This document shows, one piece after another, positions 7,382 through 16,241 of a stretch of 47,356 nucleotides of DNA. The first letter of the stretch is position 1. Each line of letters opens with the position of its first letter. Made by a program: the position numbers and the translations under genes. The notes below the pieces were generated by a model, which saw only the letters and a program-made list of their open reading frames with translations, was not told where the DNA came from and ran no database searches. Origin of the DNA: SIG459 sp045631645 (lineage in GTDB: Bacteria; Bacillota; Clostridia; Oscillospirales; Oscillospiraceae). The DNA lies in assembly GCA_045631645.1 (NCBI GenBank), contig JAZQVC010000046.1, forward strand, positions 1 through 47,356, read 5' to 3'.

Positions 7382-9852
7382 AACTCTCATTTTCAACAAG
7401 AGGCTGGTGGCAGGAAGGCTGGGAAGAGCTTGTGGCCACCGCCGAAGAGATGCGCTTTAACGGCATAGAGATCTATAATGTTCTCCGCCGCAGTGAGCTT
7501 ATCGGAAAAGGCGGCCCTTTCCACAAATATAACGTTATCTCCACCGCCCGCGAACTGAAAAACAAGGGTCTTTCCATCCCCGTTTTTGACACAGACTGCG
7601 ACCTTTCCGCAGACGGCAAGAGCGAGCTGCGCCGCTGCATCGACATTGCCGGAGATATGTCCGTCGAATATGTTGCTGCCGACTGCAAGAGCCACAATAT
7701 GGAGACCATTTACTCCGCAATTGAGGAGCTGCTTCCCTTTGCCGAGGAAAAGGGTGTTACCATTCTCATCAAAACCCGCGGCATTTATTCCGACACCGCA
7801 CTGCTGCGCGACCTGATGAACCATTTTGCCAGCGACAGCCTTGCTGCCCTTTGGGATGTTCACCATCCCTACCGTGACGCAGGAGAGACTCCCTCCGTCA
7901 CCATCACAAATCTTGGCGCATATGTTAAGCATGTTCATCTCCGCGATAGCGATGATGCAGACACCTATAACATCATCGGCGAGGGCACTTATCCCGTTGA
8001 GGATCTTATGCGCGCTCTGCGCAGCGTGGATTATGACGGTTTTATCTCTCTTATGTGGAAAACCGAATGGATGGAAGACCTGCCCGAGCGAGAGGTTATC
8101 TTCCCCCATTTCGTCAACTATATGACCCGCTATGACCGCGCCAGCGGCAAGCGCCGCAAGCTTTATCCCAACCACGACGGCACTGGCGAATATGTTTGGC
8201 AGAAAGATGAGCTTATTAACCTCACCTTCCCTCAGGTTCTGGACAGAATAGTTGAAGAATTCCCCGACCAGTATGCTTTCAAGTACACCACCCTTGACTA
8301 CACCCGCACCTATGAGCAGTTCCGCGACGATGTGGACTCTTTCGCCCGTGCACTGGTGAGCCTTGGGGTGAAAGCAGGCAGCAAGGTTGCCGTTTGGTGC
8401 ACCAATGTTCCTGCATGGTACATAAGCTTCTGGGCAACGGTGAAGATAGGCGCTGTGCTTGTCACCGTCAACACCGCCTACAAAATCCACGAGCTTGAGT
8501 ATCTCCTCCGCCAGAGCGATACCCACACTCTTGTTATGATTGAGTCCGCTCTGGACTCCAACTATGCAAGGATTATAAACGAGCTTTGCCCCGAGATTGC
8601 CTCCACTAAGCCCGGCAATAGCCTCCACTGCCGCCGTCTGCCCTTCCTCCGCAACGTCATCACCGTTGGCTTCCGCCAGAGCGGCTGCCTCACCTTTGAC
8701 GAGGCTATGGAGAGAGCAAGCTTGGTTCCTCTCGAGGAGATCAAGCGCATGGCTGCCGCAGTTCGCCCCGGCGATGTCTGCAACATGCAGTATACCTCCG
8801 GCACCACAGGCTTTCCCAAGGGCGTTATGCTCACCCACTACAACGTTGTTAATAACGGCAAGTGCATAGGCGACAGAATGGGTCTTTCTACCGCCGACAG
8901 AATGATGATTCAGGTTCCCATGTTCCACTGCTTCGGCATGACCCTCTCCATGACTTCCGCCATGACCCACGGCGCCACCATGTGCCCCATGCCCTATTTC
9001 TCCGCAAAGAACTCCCTTGCCTGCATTAATCAGGAGCGCATCACCTGCTTCAACGGCGTTCCCACCATGTTTATCGCCATGTTCAACCACGCCGACTACC
9101 GCAAGACCGACTTCAGCTATATGCGCACCGGCATTATGGCAGGCGCAGGCTGCCCTCCCGAGCTGATGCGCCGCGCCGCACAGCCCGACGAGATGAATAT
9201 GCGTGGCATTGTCAGCGTTTACGGACAGACCGAGTGCGCCCCCGGCAACACCATGAGTTCCTGGACCGATCCTCTGGACGTCCGCACCGAGACTGTTGGC
9301 TACGATTTTCCCCACGTTGAGTGCAAGATAATTGACCCCGAAACCGGCGAGGAATGCCCCGTTGGTGTCAACGGCGAATTCTGCGCCCGAGGCTATAACA
9401 CCATGAAGGGTTATTACAAGATGCCCGATGCCACCCGCGACACCATTGACAGCGAGGGCTGGCTCCACAGCGGCGACCTTGCCTGCAAGGACGAAAACGG
9501 CAACTACCGCATAACCGGCCGCTTGAAGGATATGATTATCCGCGGCGGCGAGAACATCTATCCCAAGGAGATTGAGGAGTTTATCTACACCCATCCCGCA
9601 GTGCAGGATGTTCAGGTTATCGCCGTCCCCGATGCTCAGTACGGCGAGGAGGCCATGGCCTGCGTAATTCTCAAAGAGGGCATGAGTCTCAGCGAGGAAG
9701 AGCTGCGCCGCTACTGCATGGACAGCATGGCCCGCCATAAAGTCCCCAGATACATAGACTTTATGGACTCCTTCCCCATGAACGCCGCAGGCAAAATTCT
9801 CAAATACAAAATGCGCGAGGCCGCTGCCGAAAAGCTTGGTCTCAAGAAATAA
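7378..9852 (+). CDS. Fusion of sugar-phosphate-isomerase-like TIM barrel and acyl-CoA synthetase
   Basis: An 824-residue protein. Residues 1 to about 260 resemble the sugar phosphate isomerase/epimerase (xylose-isomerase-like) barrel: WDVHHPYRD and VKHVHLRDS match the Asp/His and His metal-ligand strands. Positions where the family normally has glutamate ligands read ILIKTRG and SLMWKTEW, so metal binding is probably impaired. Residues from about 275 to the end form a complete AMP-binding acyl-CoA ligase, with YTSGTTGFPKGVMLTH (about 470), YGQTE (about 615), GWLHSGDL, GRLKDMIIRGGENIYP and the C-terminal lysine in NAAGKILK. It would activate a carboxylic acid to acyl-CoA via an acyl-AMP. It overlaps the LeuA-like gene (ATGA) and so belongs to the T-box operon. 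The substrate is unknown. Confidence 0.85.
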   Translation: MKLSFSTRGWWQEGWEELVATAEEMRFNGIEIYNVLRRSELIGKGGPFHKYNVISTARELKNKGLSIPVFDTDCDLSADGKSELRRCIDIAGDMSVEYVAADCKSHNMETIYSAIEELLPFAEEKGVTILIKTRGIYSDTALLRDLMNHFASDSLAALWDVHHPYRDAGETPSVTITNLGAYVKHVHLRDSDDADTYNIIGEGTYPVEDLMRALRSVDYDGFISLMWKTEWMEDLPEREVIFPHFVNYMTRYDRASGKRRKLYPNHDGTGEYVWQKDELINLTFPQVLDRIVEEFPDQYAFKYTTLDYTRTYEQFRDDVDSFARALVSLGVKAGSKVAVWCTNVPAWYISFWATVKIGAVLVTVNTAYKIHELEYLLRQSDTHTLVMIESALDSNYARIINELCPEIASTKPGNSLHCRRLPFLRNVITVGFRQSGCLTFDEAMERASLVPLEEIKRMAAAVRPGDVCNMQYTSGTTGFPKGVMLTHYNVVNNGKCIGDRMGLSTADRMMIQVPMFHCFGMTLSMTSAMTHGATMCPMPYFSAKNSLACINQERITCFNGVPTMFIAMFNHADYRKTDFSYMRTGIMAGAGCPPELMRRAAQPDEMNMRGIVSVYGQTECAPGNTMSSWTDPLDVRTETVGYDFPHVECKIIDPETGEECPVGVNGEFCARGYNTMKGYYKMPDATRDTIDSEGWLHSGDLACKDENGNYRITGRLKDMIIRGGENIYPKEIEEFIYTHPAVQDVQVIAVPDAQYGEEAMACVILKEGMSLSEEELRRYCMDSMARHKVPRYIDFMDSFPMNAAGKILKYKMREAAAEKLGLKK

Positions 9853-9868
9853 AACGAAGCGCAAAAGT

Positions 9869-9897
9869 TTGCACTTTACAAAATAAAGGTATATAAT
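9869..9897 (+). promoter_or_regulatory. Promoter for the branched-chain aminotransferase gene
   Basis: TTGCAC (9869-9874), a 17-base spacer and TATAAT (9892-9897), 35 bases before the start codon. No terminator separates it from the T-box operon, so readthrough is also possible. Confidence 0.7.
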
Positions 9898-9931
9898 GAC
9901 CGAAAGGCATTTTTTCAGGAGGTTAAAAACT

Positions 9932-10999
9932 ATGGATATCAAGGTAACTTTAACTACAACTCCCAAGACCAAGCCCGCAGACGAAAGCAAGCTGGGCTTC
10001 GGCAAGGTGTTCACCGACCATATGTTCATTATGGACTGGGACAAGGCCACCGGCTGGCACGACGCACGCATTGTGCCCTTCGGCAACCTCTCCATCCATC
10101 CTGCCTCCACCGTTCTCCACTACGGCAGCGAGATTTTCGAAGGTCTCAAGGCTTACCGCAATGCTGAGGGCGGCGTGCAGATGTTCCGTCCTATGGAGAA
10201 TATTCGCCGTATGAACCGCTCCGCTGCCCGTATGGGTCTGCCCGCGCTCCCCGAAGAGGACACTCTTCAGGCTCTCCACGCTCTCATCAAGCTGGAAGCT
10301 GACTGGGTTCCCCACGGCGAAGGCACTAGCATGTATATCCGCCCCTTTATGATAGGCGATGACGAACAGCTGGGTGTTCACGGCATCGGCCGCGCCCACT
10401 TCATCATCATTCTCTCTCCCTCCGGCAGCTACTATTCCGGCGGTATGGCTCCCGTCAAGATCATGATCGAGGACGAGGATGTCCGCGCTGTCCGCGGCGG
10501 CACCGGCGAAGCAAAGTGCGGCGGCAACTACGCAGCTTCCGTCCGCGCCGGCGACAGAGCCGAGGAGAAGGGCTATACTCAGGTTCTCTGGCTTGACGGC
10601 GTTGAGCGCAAGTATATAGAAGAAGTCGGCGCTATGAACATCATGTTCAAGATTGCAGGCAAGATCGTAACTCCCGCCCTCAACGGCTCCATCCTCCCCG
10701 GCATCACCCGCAAGAGCATCCTTGAGATGTGCGCATATCTGGGTCTTGACGCTGAGGAGCGCCGCATCAGCGTTGATGAGCTTGTTGAAGCTATGGAAAA
10801 TGGCACTCTGGAAGAAGCTTGGGGTTGCGGCACCGCCGCCGTTGTTTCCCCCGTGGGCACTTTGGCCTACGCAGGCAAGGAATACACCATCAACAATAAC
10901 GAGATCGGTGAAACCACTATGAAGCTTTATGAAGAGCTCACAGGCCTCCAGTGGGGCAAGAAGGCCGATCCCTTCAACTGGGTATATCCTGTAAACTGA
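9932..10999 (+). CDS. ilvE: Branched-chain amino acid aminotransferase
   Basis: A 355-residue class IV PLP aminotransferase of the longer eukaryote-like BCAT type. It interconverts Leu, Ile and Val with their 2-oxo acids. Recognisable features are HPASTVLHYGSEIFEGLKAYR near residue 55, the PLP lysine in GEAKCGGNYAASV (about residue 195), IEEVGAMNIMF, and the C-terminal GCGTAAVVSPVG phosphate-binding loop. The start at 9932 is chosen because AGGAGG at 9916-9921 lies inside the longer reading frame. Its own promoter precedes it. It may act in leucine synthesis or, given the nearby hydroxyacyl-CoA dehydratase genes, in the first step of branched-chain amino acid fermentation. Confidence 0.94.
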   Translation: MDIKVTLTTTPKTKPADESKLGFGKVFTDHMFIMDWDKATGWHDARIVPFGNLSIHPASTVLHYGSEIFEGLKAYRNAEGGVQMFRPMENIRRMNRSAARMGLPALPEEDTLQALHALIKLEADWVPHGEGTSMYIRPFMIGDDEQLGVHGIGRAHFIIILSPSGSYYSGGMAPVKIMIEDEDVRAVRGGTGEAKCGGNYAASVRAGDRAEEKGYTQVLWLDGVERKYIEEVGAMNIMFKIAGKIVTPALNGSILPGITRKSILEMCAYLGLDAEERRISVDELVEAMENGTLEEAWGCGTAAVVSPVGTLAYAGKEYTINNNEIGETTMKLYEELTGLQWGKKADPFNWVYPVN

Positions 11000-11010
11000 G
11001 ATATGTATCA

Positions 11011-11040
11011 AGGGGCGGATAAAATATCCGCCCCTTTTTA
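11011..11040 (+). terminator. Terminator between ilvE and the pyruvate oxidoreductase gene
   Basis: GGGGCGGATA / TATCCGCCCC (11012-11021, 11025-11034) followed by TTTTT. The next gene begins only 14 bases later and no promoter fits between, so partial readthrough probably feeds it. Confidence 0.9.
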
Positions 11041-11053
11041 AGGAGTAAACCTT

Positions 11054-14000
11054 ATGAACGAAAAGATGATTACCATGGACGGCAACACCGCCGCCGCCCA
11101 TGTTGCCTATGCCTTCACCGAGGTTGCGGCCATATACCCCATAACTCCCTCTTCCCCCATGGCGGGCAGCACCGACGAATGGAGCGCCCGAGGCAGGAAG
11201 AACATGTTCGGCCAGACCGTCAAGCTTGTTGAGATGCAGTCGGAAGCAGGCGCTGCCGCCGCAGTCCACGGTGCCGCTCAGACAGGCTGTCTCGCCACAA
11301 GTTACACTTCCAGTCAGGGTCTTATGCTGATGATTCCCGTCCTATACCGCATGGCGGGCGAGAAGCTCCCCGTTGTTCTTCATGTTGCCGCACGCACCGT
11401 GGGCACCCACGCAATGAGCATTTTCGGCGACCACAGCGACGTTATGGCCTGCCGCCAGACAGGCTTTGCCCAGCTTTCCTCAGGCTCTGTGCAGGAGGCG
11501 GCCGACATGGCGGGTATTGCCCACCTCAGCGCTGTTAAGGGCGGTATCCCCTTTATGCATTTCTTCGACGGCTTCCGTACCAGCCACGAGATAAGCAAAA
11601 TCAGCCTCCCCGACGAGAAGAAGCTTTGCGCAATGCTGGACACCGAATCTCTGCGCGCTTTCCGCGCCCACGCCCTCAACCCCGAGCATCCCATGCTTCG
11701 CAACACCGTTCAAAACGGCGATGTTTATTTCCAGCTTCGGGAGGCCTCAAACCGCTTTTATGATTCCCTCCCCGATATTGTTGAGGACTATATGCTCCGC
11801 TTTAAGGAGAGTTTCGGACGGGAATACCATATTTTCGATTACTACGGAGACCCCGAGGCCACCGAAGTTTTGGTTGCTATGGGCTCTGTTTCAGGCACTA
11901 TCCGCGAAACTGTTGACTATCTCAATGCCCGCGGACGCAAGACAGGCTTTTTGCATGTGCGCCTCTACCGTCCCTTTGCCATAGACAAATTCCTCGCCGC
12001 AATCCCCGAAAGCGCAAAGCGCATTGCCGTTTTGGACCGCTGCAAGGAAATGGGCGCCGCAGGTGAGCCCCTTTATCAGGATGTCTGCACCGCTTTCTCA
12101 GGCAGTGGAAGAGACGTGCTCATCGTGGGTGGACGCTACGGACTTTCCAGCAAGGACACCGATCCTGCACAGATTGCCGCCACTTTCGATAATCTCCTCT
12201 GCGAAAATCCCAAAAACAGCTTCACCATCGGCATCACCGACGATGTTACCAAGCTTTCTCTCCCTGTCAAGAAGCTTGAAGGCTTCTCCGATGGCGCGGT
12301 TTGCTGCAAATTCTGGGGTCTGGGCGGTGACGGCACTGTGGGCGCCAACCACAACACTGTGGACATCATCGCTTCCAACACACCCCTCTACGCTCAGGCT
12401 TATTTTGAGTATGACGCCAAAAAGAGCTACGGCGTAACCAAAAGCCATCTCCGCTTTTCCAAAAAGCCCATCCGAGGCAGCTACTATGTGAAAAGCGCCG
12501 ACTTTGTTGCGGTGCACGTTCCCACTTACATACAGCAATATGACATAGTGGACGAAATTCGCGAGGGTGGAAAGCTGCTGCTCAACTGTCCTTGGGATGA
12601 AGCCGAACTTGAAAAGCAGATTCCCGCAAAGGTTCTGAAGATGATTGCCGAAAAGGGCATTCGCTTTTACACCGTTGATGCCTCCGCCATTGCCCACGAA
12701 CTTGGTCTTGGCAACCGCACCAACACCGTGCTGCAGGCCGCTTTCTTCTCTCTCACAGATATGCTTCCCGCCTCTGAGGCAATGGAGCTTATGAAAAACG
12801 CCGCCCGCAAGGCCTATGGCGCAAAGGGCGACGATGTTGTTGCCAAAAACTGCGCCGCCATCGATGCAGGCGCAGAGAAGGTTAAGGAAATCGCTGTTAA
12901 GTCCCATTGGCTCACTCTTGAGGCTGAGCCCGAAGAGGATCTGAGCGCCCTCCCCGAGGCTGTCCGCAACATTCTCATCCCCATCAACCGCCAGAAGGGC
13001 GACGATCTGCCCGTCAGCGCCTTTGTGGGAAGAGAGGACGGCTCCATTGAAATGGGCATGACCGCCTATGAAAAGCGCGGCATTGCCACTTGGCTGCCTC
13101 AGTGGGACGAGACAAAGTGCATTCAGTGCAACATGTGCGCTCTTGTCTGTCCCCACGCTGCTATCCGACCCTATCTCCTCAACGCAGAGGAAACCGCAGC
13201 CGCCCCCGAAGATTTTGTCACCGTTCCCGCTATGGGTAAGAAAGACAGCGGACTGCGCTATTCCCTCCAGCTTTCCAACTTTGACTGCACCGGCTGCGGC
13301 AGCTGCGTAAACAGCTGTCCCAAACAGGCTCTCAGCCTTGTTCCTGCCAAAATGGAGGAGAAGGACAAGGAGCGCTGGTCTTTCGGTCTTTCCATATCCG
13401 ACAAGGGCGATGTATATTCTCCCGCCACCATAAAGGGAAGCCAGTCCCGCCAGCCTCTTGTGGAATTTTCCGCCGCCTGCGCAGGCTGCGGCGAGACCCC
13501 CTATGCAAAGCTTCTCACCCAGCTTTTCGGAGACAGAGTTTACTGGGCCAATGGCACCGGCTGCTCTCAGGCCTGGGGCTCTCCTATGCCCGGCATCCCC
13601 TACACCGTCAACAAGCGCGGTCACGGCGTTGCATGGACAAACAGCCTCTTTGAAAATAACGCAGAGCTTGCCCTCGGCATGTTCCTCTCCGTCCGCCAGC
13701 AGCGTGAAGCACAGAAGGACAAAGTGGAGTCTCTTATGGCTTCCTCCATCCCCGAGTCCCTCCGCTGCGCATGCCAAAATTGGCTGGATACCTACGATAA
13801 CTTTGATGCTTCCAGAGAAAGCAGCGATGCTCTTATCGAGGAGCTGACTTCCTTCGGCGGCGAGGCCGCAGAGGAGATTCTCCTTGCAAAGGATCAGTTG
13901 GCGAAGAAAACCTTCTGGATGTTCGGCGGCGACGGTTGGGCCTACGACATAGGCTTCGGCGGTCTTGACCACGTTATCGCAGGAGGCGAGGATATAAACG

Positions 14001-14551
14001 TTTTTGTCATTGACACCGAGGTTTATTCCAACACCGGCGGACAGAGCTCCAAGGCAACTCCCATAGGTGCCGTTGCCCAGTTTGCCTCCTCCGGCAAGCG
14101 CAGCCGCAAAAAGGATTTGGGCGCAATGATGATGACCTACGGCAATGTTTATGTTGCTCAGGTTGCCATGGGCGCCGATCCCGCACAGCTTCTCAAGGCT
14201 CTCCGCGAGGCTGAAAGCTATCCCGGTCCCTCCCTCATCGTTGCCTACACCCCCTGCGCCGCCCACGGCATCCGTCTGGGTATGGGCAAAACTCAGGAGG
14301 AGATGAAGCGCGCCGTCCATAGCGGATATTGGAATCTCTACCGCTATGACCCCCGCAAGGCAGAGCCCCTCACTCTTGACAGCAAGGCTCCCGATATGGA
14401 CTTTATGGACTTCCTTCAGGGCGAGACAAGATATGCCTCCCTCTACCGCAGCTTCCCCGAAAATGCCGAAGTGCTTTTCAAGGCAGGAAGAGAGGACGCC
14501 GCGAAGCGCTACGAAAAATATAAGAAAATGGAAGAAAACCAGAAGAAATAA
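11054..14551 (+). CDS. nifJ: Pyruvate:ferredoxin (flavodoxin) oxidoreductase, single-chain
   Basis: A 1165-residue fused PFOR, normal for the homodimeric enzyme that converts pyruvate and CoA to acetyl-CoA and CO2 while reducing ferredoxin. The N-terminal domain has YPITPSSPMAGSTDEW (about residue 29). Two 4Fe-4S motifs, CIQCNMCALVCP (about 688) and CTGCGSCVNSCP (about 744), form the ferredoxin-like domain. CAGCGETPY (about 807) supplies ligands for the third cluster, and GDGWAYDIGFGGLDH (about 958) binds thiamine diphosphate. AGGAG precedes ATG 11054. It would supply reduced ferredoxin, the electron donor used by dehydratase activators like the one at 18284. Confidence 0.96.
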   Translation: MNEKMITMDGNTAAAHVAYAFTEVAAIYPITPSSPMAGSTDEWSARGRKNMFGQTVKLVEMQSEAGAAAAVHGAAQTGCLATSYTSSQGLMLMIPVLYRMAGEKLPVVLHVAARTVGTHAMSIFGDHSDVMACRQTGFAQLSSGSVQEAADMAGIAHLSAVKGGIPFMHFFDGFRTSHEISKISLPDEKKLCAMLDTESLRAFRAHALNPEHPMLRNTVQNGDVYFQLREASNRFYDSLPDIVEDYMLRFKESFGREYHIFDYYGDPEATEVLVAMGSVSGTIRETVDYLNARGRKTGFLHVRLYRPFAIDKFLAAIPESAKRIAVLDRCKEMGAAGEPLYQDVCTAFSGSGRDVLIVGGRYGLSSKDTDPAQIAATFDNLLCENPKNSFTIGITDDVTKLSLPVKKLEGFSDGAVCCKFWGLGGDGTVGANHNTVDIIASNTPLYAQAYFEYDAKKSYGVTKSHLRFSKKPIRGSYYVKSADFVAVHVPTYIQQYDIVDEIREGGKLLLNCPWDEAELEKQIPAKVLKMIAEKGIRFYTVDASAIAHELGLGNRTNTVLQAAFFSLTDMLPASEAMELMKNAARKAYGAKGDDVVAKNCAAIDAGAEKVKEIAVKSHWLTLEAEPEEDLSALPEAVRNILIPINRQKGDDLPVSAFVGREDGSIEMGMTAYEKRGIATWLPQWDETKCIQCNMCALVCPHAAIRPYLLNAEETAAAPEDFVTVPAMGKKDSGLRYSLQLSNFDCTGCGSCVNSCPKQALSLVPAKMEEKDKERWSFGLSISDKGDVYSPATIKGSQSRQPLVEFSAACAGCGETPYAKLLTQLFGDRVYWANGTGCSQAWGSPMPGIPYTVNKRGHGVAWTNSLFENNAELALGMFLSVRQQREAQKDKVESLMASSIPESLRCACQNWLDTYDNFDASRESSDALIEELTSFGGEAAEEILLAKDQLAKKTFWMFGGDGWAYDIGFGGLDHVIAGGEDINVFVIDTEVYSNTGGQSSKATPIGAVAQFASSGKRSRKKDLGAMMMTYGNVYVAQVAMGADPAQLLKALREAESYPGPSLIVAYTPCAAHGIRLGMGKTQEEMKRAVHSGYWNLYRYDPRKAEPLTLDSKAPDMDFMDFLQGETRYASLYRSFPENAEVLFKAGREDAAKRYEKYKKMEENQKK

Positions 14552-14565
14552 TAAAAAACGAGCAG

Positions 14566-14590
14566 CCCCCGACGATTTTTCCGTCGGGGG
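14566..14590 (+). terminator. Terminator-like hairpin after nifJ
   Basis: CCCCCGACG / CGTCGGGGG (14566-14574, 14582-14590) with a short loop. The tail has no long T run, so termination may be incomplete. Confidence 0.6.
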
Positions 14591-14629
14591 TCTGCCCATT
14601 ATATGCTGTTTAACGATTCCAGTTCACCC

Positions 14630-15064
14630 TTGACAACTTCATCCGTCTGCCCTTGCGGGCAGCCATCTTCCCTAAGGGGAAAGCTTTTCGGAACGGTCAA
14701 AACCGTTCCCTACAAATTGTACGAGGCACAATCCTCATGGCGCCGAGCAGGCGCCTTGACGCAGCAGCGTTCTGAGCGGAAAACGAGGGAAGTACTCTAA
14801 GGCTTAGGCGCTTATTATGTGGCGCGATGCCGTTTCTCGCTCCGCAACGAGGGGTGTTTCCAAAGAGGGGGGATAGGTCGATCTTAATAACTTCCCTCCT
14901 CGCCGCATAGCCGCTGCGGTCTTGGCTAAAAATGTGCCACCGGCACATTTTCTTAACGCCACGACTTTCCATATTCTTTTCGGACATACGAAAAGAATAT
15001 GGCCGTCGGAGACAAACAAAAACAATCCCTCAGTAAGCTTCGCTGACAGCTCCCTTTACAGGGC
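14630..15064. repeat. Gene-free stretch of decayed composite hairpin repeats
   Basis: This 435-base stretch has no supported gene. Its left end (14632-14695) resembles, in minus orientation, the first half of the composite repeat near 46767-46877. Its right end (15023-15064) resembles the second half in plus orientation, with TCAGTAAGCTTCGCTGACAG. The middle holds several hairpins, including CGGAACGGT / ACCGTTCC and a 12-bp stem at about 14970-14999. There is also a module ending in AATGTGCC ACC GGCACATT then TTAACGC (14928-14959), which recurs at 45817-45844 with a different but still self-complementary stem. Confidence 0.7.
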
Positions 15065-15076
15065 ACATCAAGGCAG

Positions 15077-15113
15077 AAAAACCTCCCTATGAAATCTCAT
15101 AGGGAGGTTTTTT
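15077..15113 (-). terminator. Terminator of the hadBC operon
   Basis: ACCTCCCTATGA / TCATAGGGAGGT (15081-15092, 15097-15108) is flanked by A and T runs, so it can work on either strand. It lies 16 bases past the hadC stop. Confidence 0.9.
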
Positions 15114-15123
15114 ATTGGATTTA

Positions 15124-16239
15124 TCAGCCCAGCATTTCGCTGAAGGTGAGGACGGCGTTTCTTGCCTGCTCAAAGTTAACCATCTGCTGGTCAACCTCAA
15201 TGGCGAGAAGGGGAATGCCTGCGGCATCGAGCATGCGCTTTACGGGCACATAGTCGAACTCCTCGGGGTCGCAGAACTTGGTCATAACCCAGATAACGCC
15301 GTCAGCGCCGCTATTTTTTGCAAGCTCAACCAGCTGATGGCCGCGCTCCTTGACGGGATCATAGAGCACGCTGCAGCCTTCGATCTTGCCATAGCGCTGA
15401 GCCATACCCAGAGCGGGGTCTTCGGTCACGGGGGTGGCGTAGCGTGCGCCAACGCTCTCGTGAGCAATCTGGTCGGCAACAACGGCTATGCCGTTTTCGT
15501 CGAAAATCTTAAGAAGCTCAGGGGAATCGGCAATGATACCGGTGGTGACAACCTTAAGTCCCTTCCATGCGGGAGCATCAGCGGCTTTGATAGCCTCGGT
15601 GATAGCATTGAGAAGAGCGCTATGCTCTTTTCTATCCATAAAGTAGCCTGCCTTGATGGCAGCAGAGCGGTCTGCTGCGCTGATGAGACCGGGCTTTGCG
15701 CCCACTGCCTCGGTGAAAGCGCAGATGGCGGCGCGGTTTTCGTTATAAACGGCAACAGCAGCTGCGATGTCCTCATCGGTAATGGCGCGGCCGCAGATTG
15801 CTTCCAACTCGCCCTTAACCTTCATCATCTGGCTGCGGGAGAATTCGTCACCTGCAGCTATCTTGCGGTTCTGTGCGTAGGCAACATTGATGACAGGAAC
15901 GGTCTTTACGCCGTACTGCCAGTTTGCGCCCATGCCCTTCAGGCTGTCGCAGGAGATGGGAATCATAATGCCGCTGAGAGCATTGAGCTCACCGCGCAGA
16001 CCCATTTCCAGAGTGGTGTGCAAAATGGAGCAGATGAAAGCAGGGAAATAACGCTTGCTTTCGTTTGCCTGCATCTCAGCGCCCCAAAGTCCGAAGGGGG
16101 CCATGCCTGCGGCATAAACAAGCTCTTCGGGGCAGAAATAGGGCATAACGCCGATAACTTTTTTGCCCTCGGCCAGGGTCTTTTCAAGCTGAGCCTTGGG
16201 AGATGCGGCTATAGCTTTCAGAAGTTCAAGTTCACGCAT
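15124..16239 (-). CDS. hadC: (R)-2-hydroxyacyl-CoA dehydratase, small (beta) subunit
   Basis: A 371-residue subunit of the HgdB/HadC/FldC family, which with its partner dehydrates (R)-2-hydroxyacyl-CoA to the 2-enoyl-CoA by a ketyl-radical mechanism and binds a 4Fe-4S cluster. Seen here: GVMPYFCPEELVYAAGMAPFGLWG near the N-terminus (cluster-binding Cys), FICSILHTTLE, SCDSLKG, and the C-terminal GVIWVMTKFCDPEEFDYVPVK followed by LLAIEVDQQM. Start ATG 16239 follows AAAGGAGG and lies 2 bases after the hadB stop, showing a tight operon. The substrate class (leucine-derived, aromatic or other) cannot be read directly. Confidence 0.88.
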   Translation of the reverse strand: MRELELLKAIAASPKAQLEKTLAEGKKVIGVMPYFCPEELVYAAGMAPFGLWGAEMQANESKRYFPAFICSILHTTLEMGLRGELNALSGIMIPISCDSLKGMGANWQYGVKTVPVINVAYAQNRKIAAGDEFSRSQMMKVKGELEAICGRAITDEDIAAAVAVYNENRAAICAFTEAVGAKPGLISAADRSAAIKAGYFMDRKEHSALLNAITEAIKAADAPAWKGLKVVTTGIIADSPELLKIFDENGIAVVADQIAHESVGARYATPVTEDPALGMAQRYGKIEGCSVLYDPVKERGHQLVELAKNSGADGVIWVMTKFCDPEEFDYVPVKRMLDAAGIPLLAIEVDQQMVNFEQARNAVLTFSEMLG

Positions 16240-16241
16240 TT

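Noticed and set aside
7393..10110. A 905-codon minus-strand open frame
   Set aside because: It lies antisense to the acyl-CoA ligase fusion and into ilvE, both clear proteins. Its translation is low-complexity Gly/Ala/Val with no motif.
12098..14599. An 833-codon minus-strand open frame
   Set aside because: Antisense of the pyruvate oxidoreductase gene, with no domain and no start signal.
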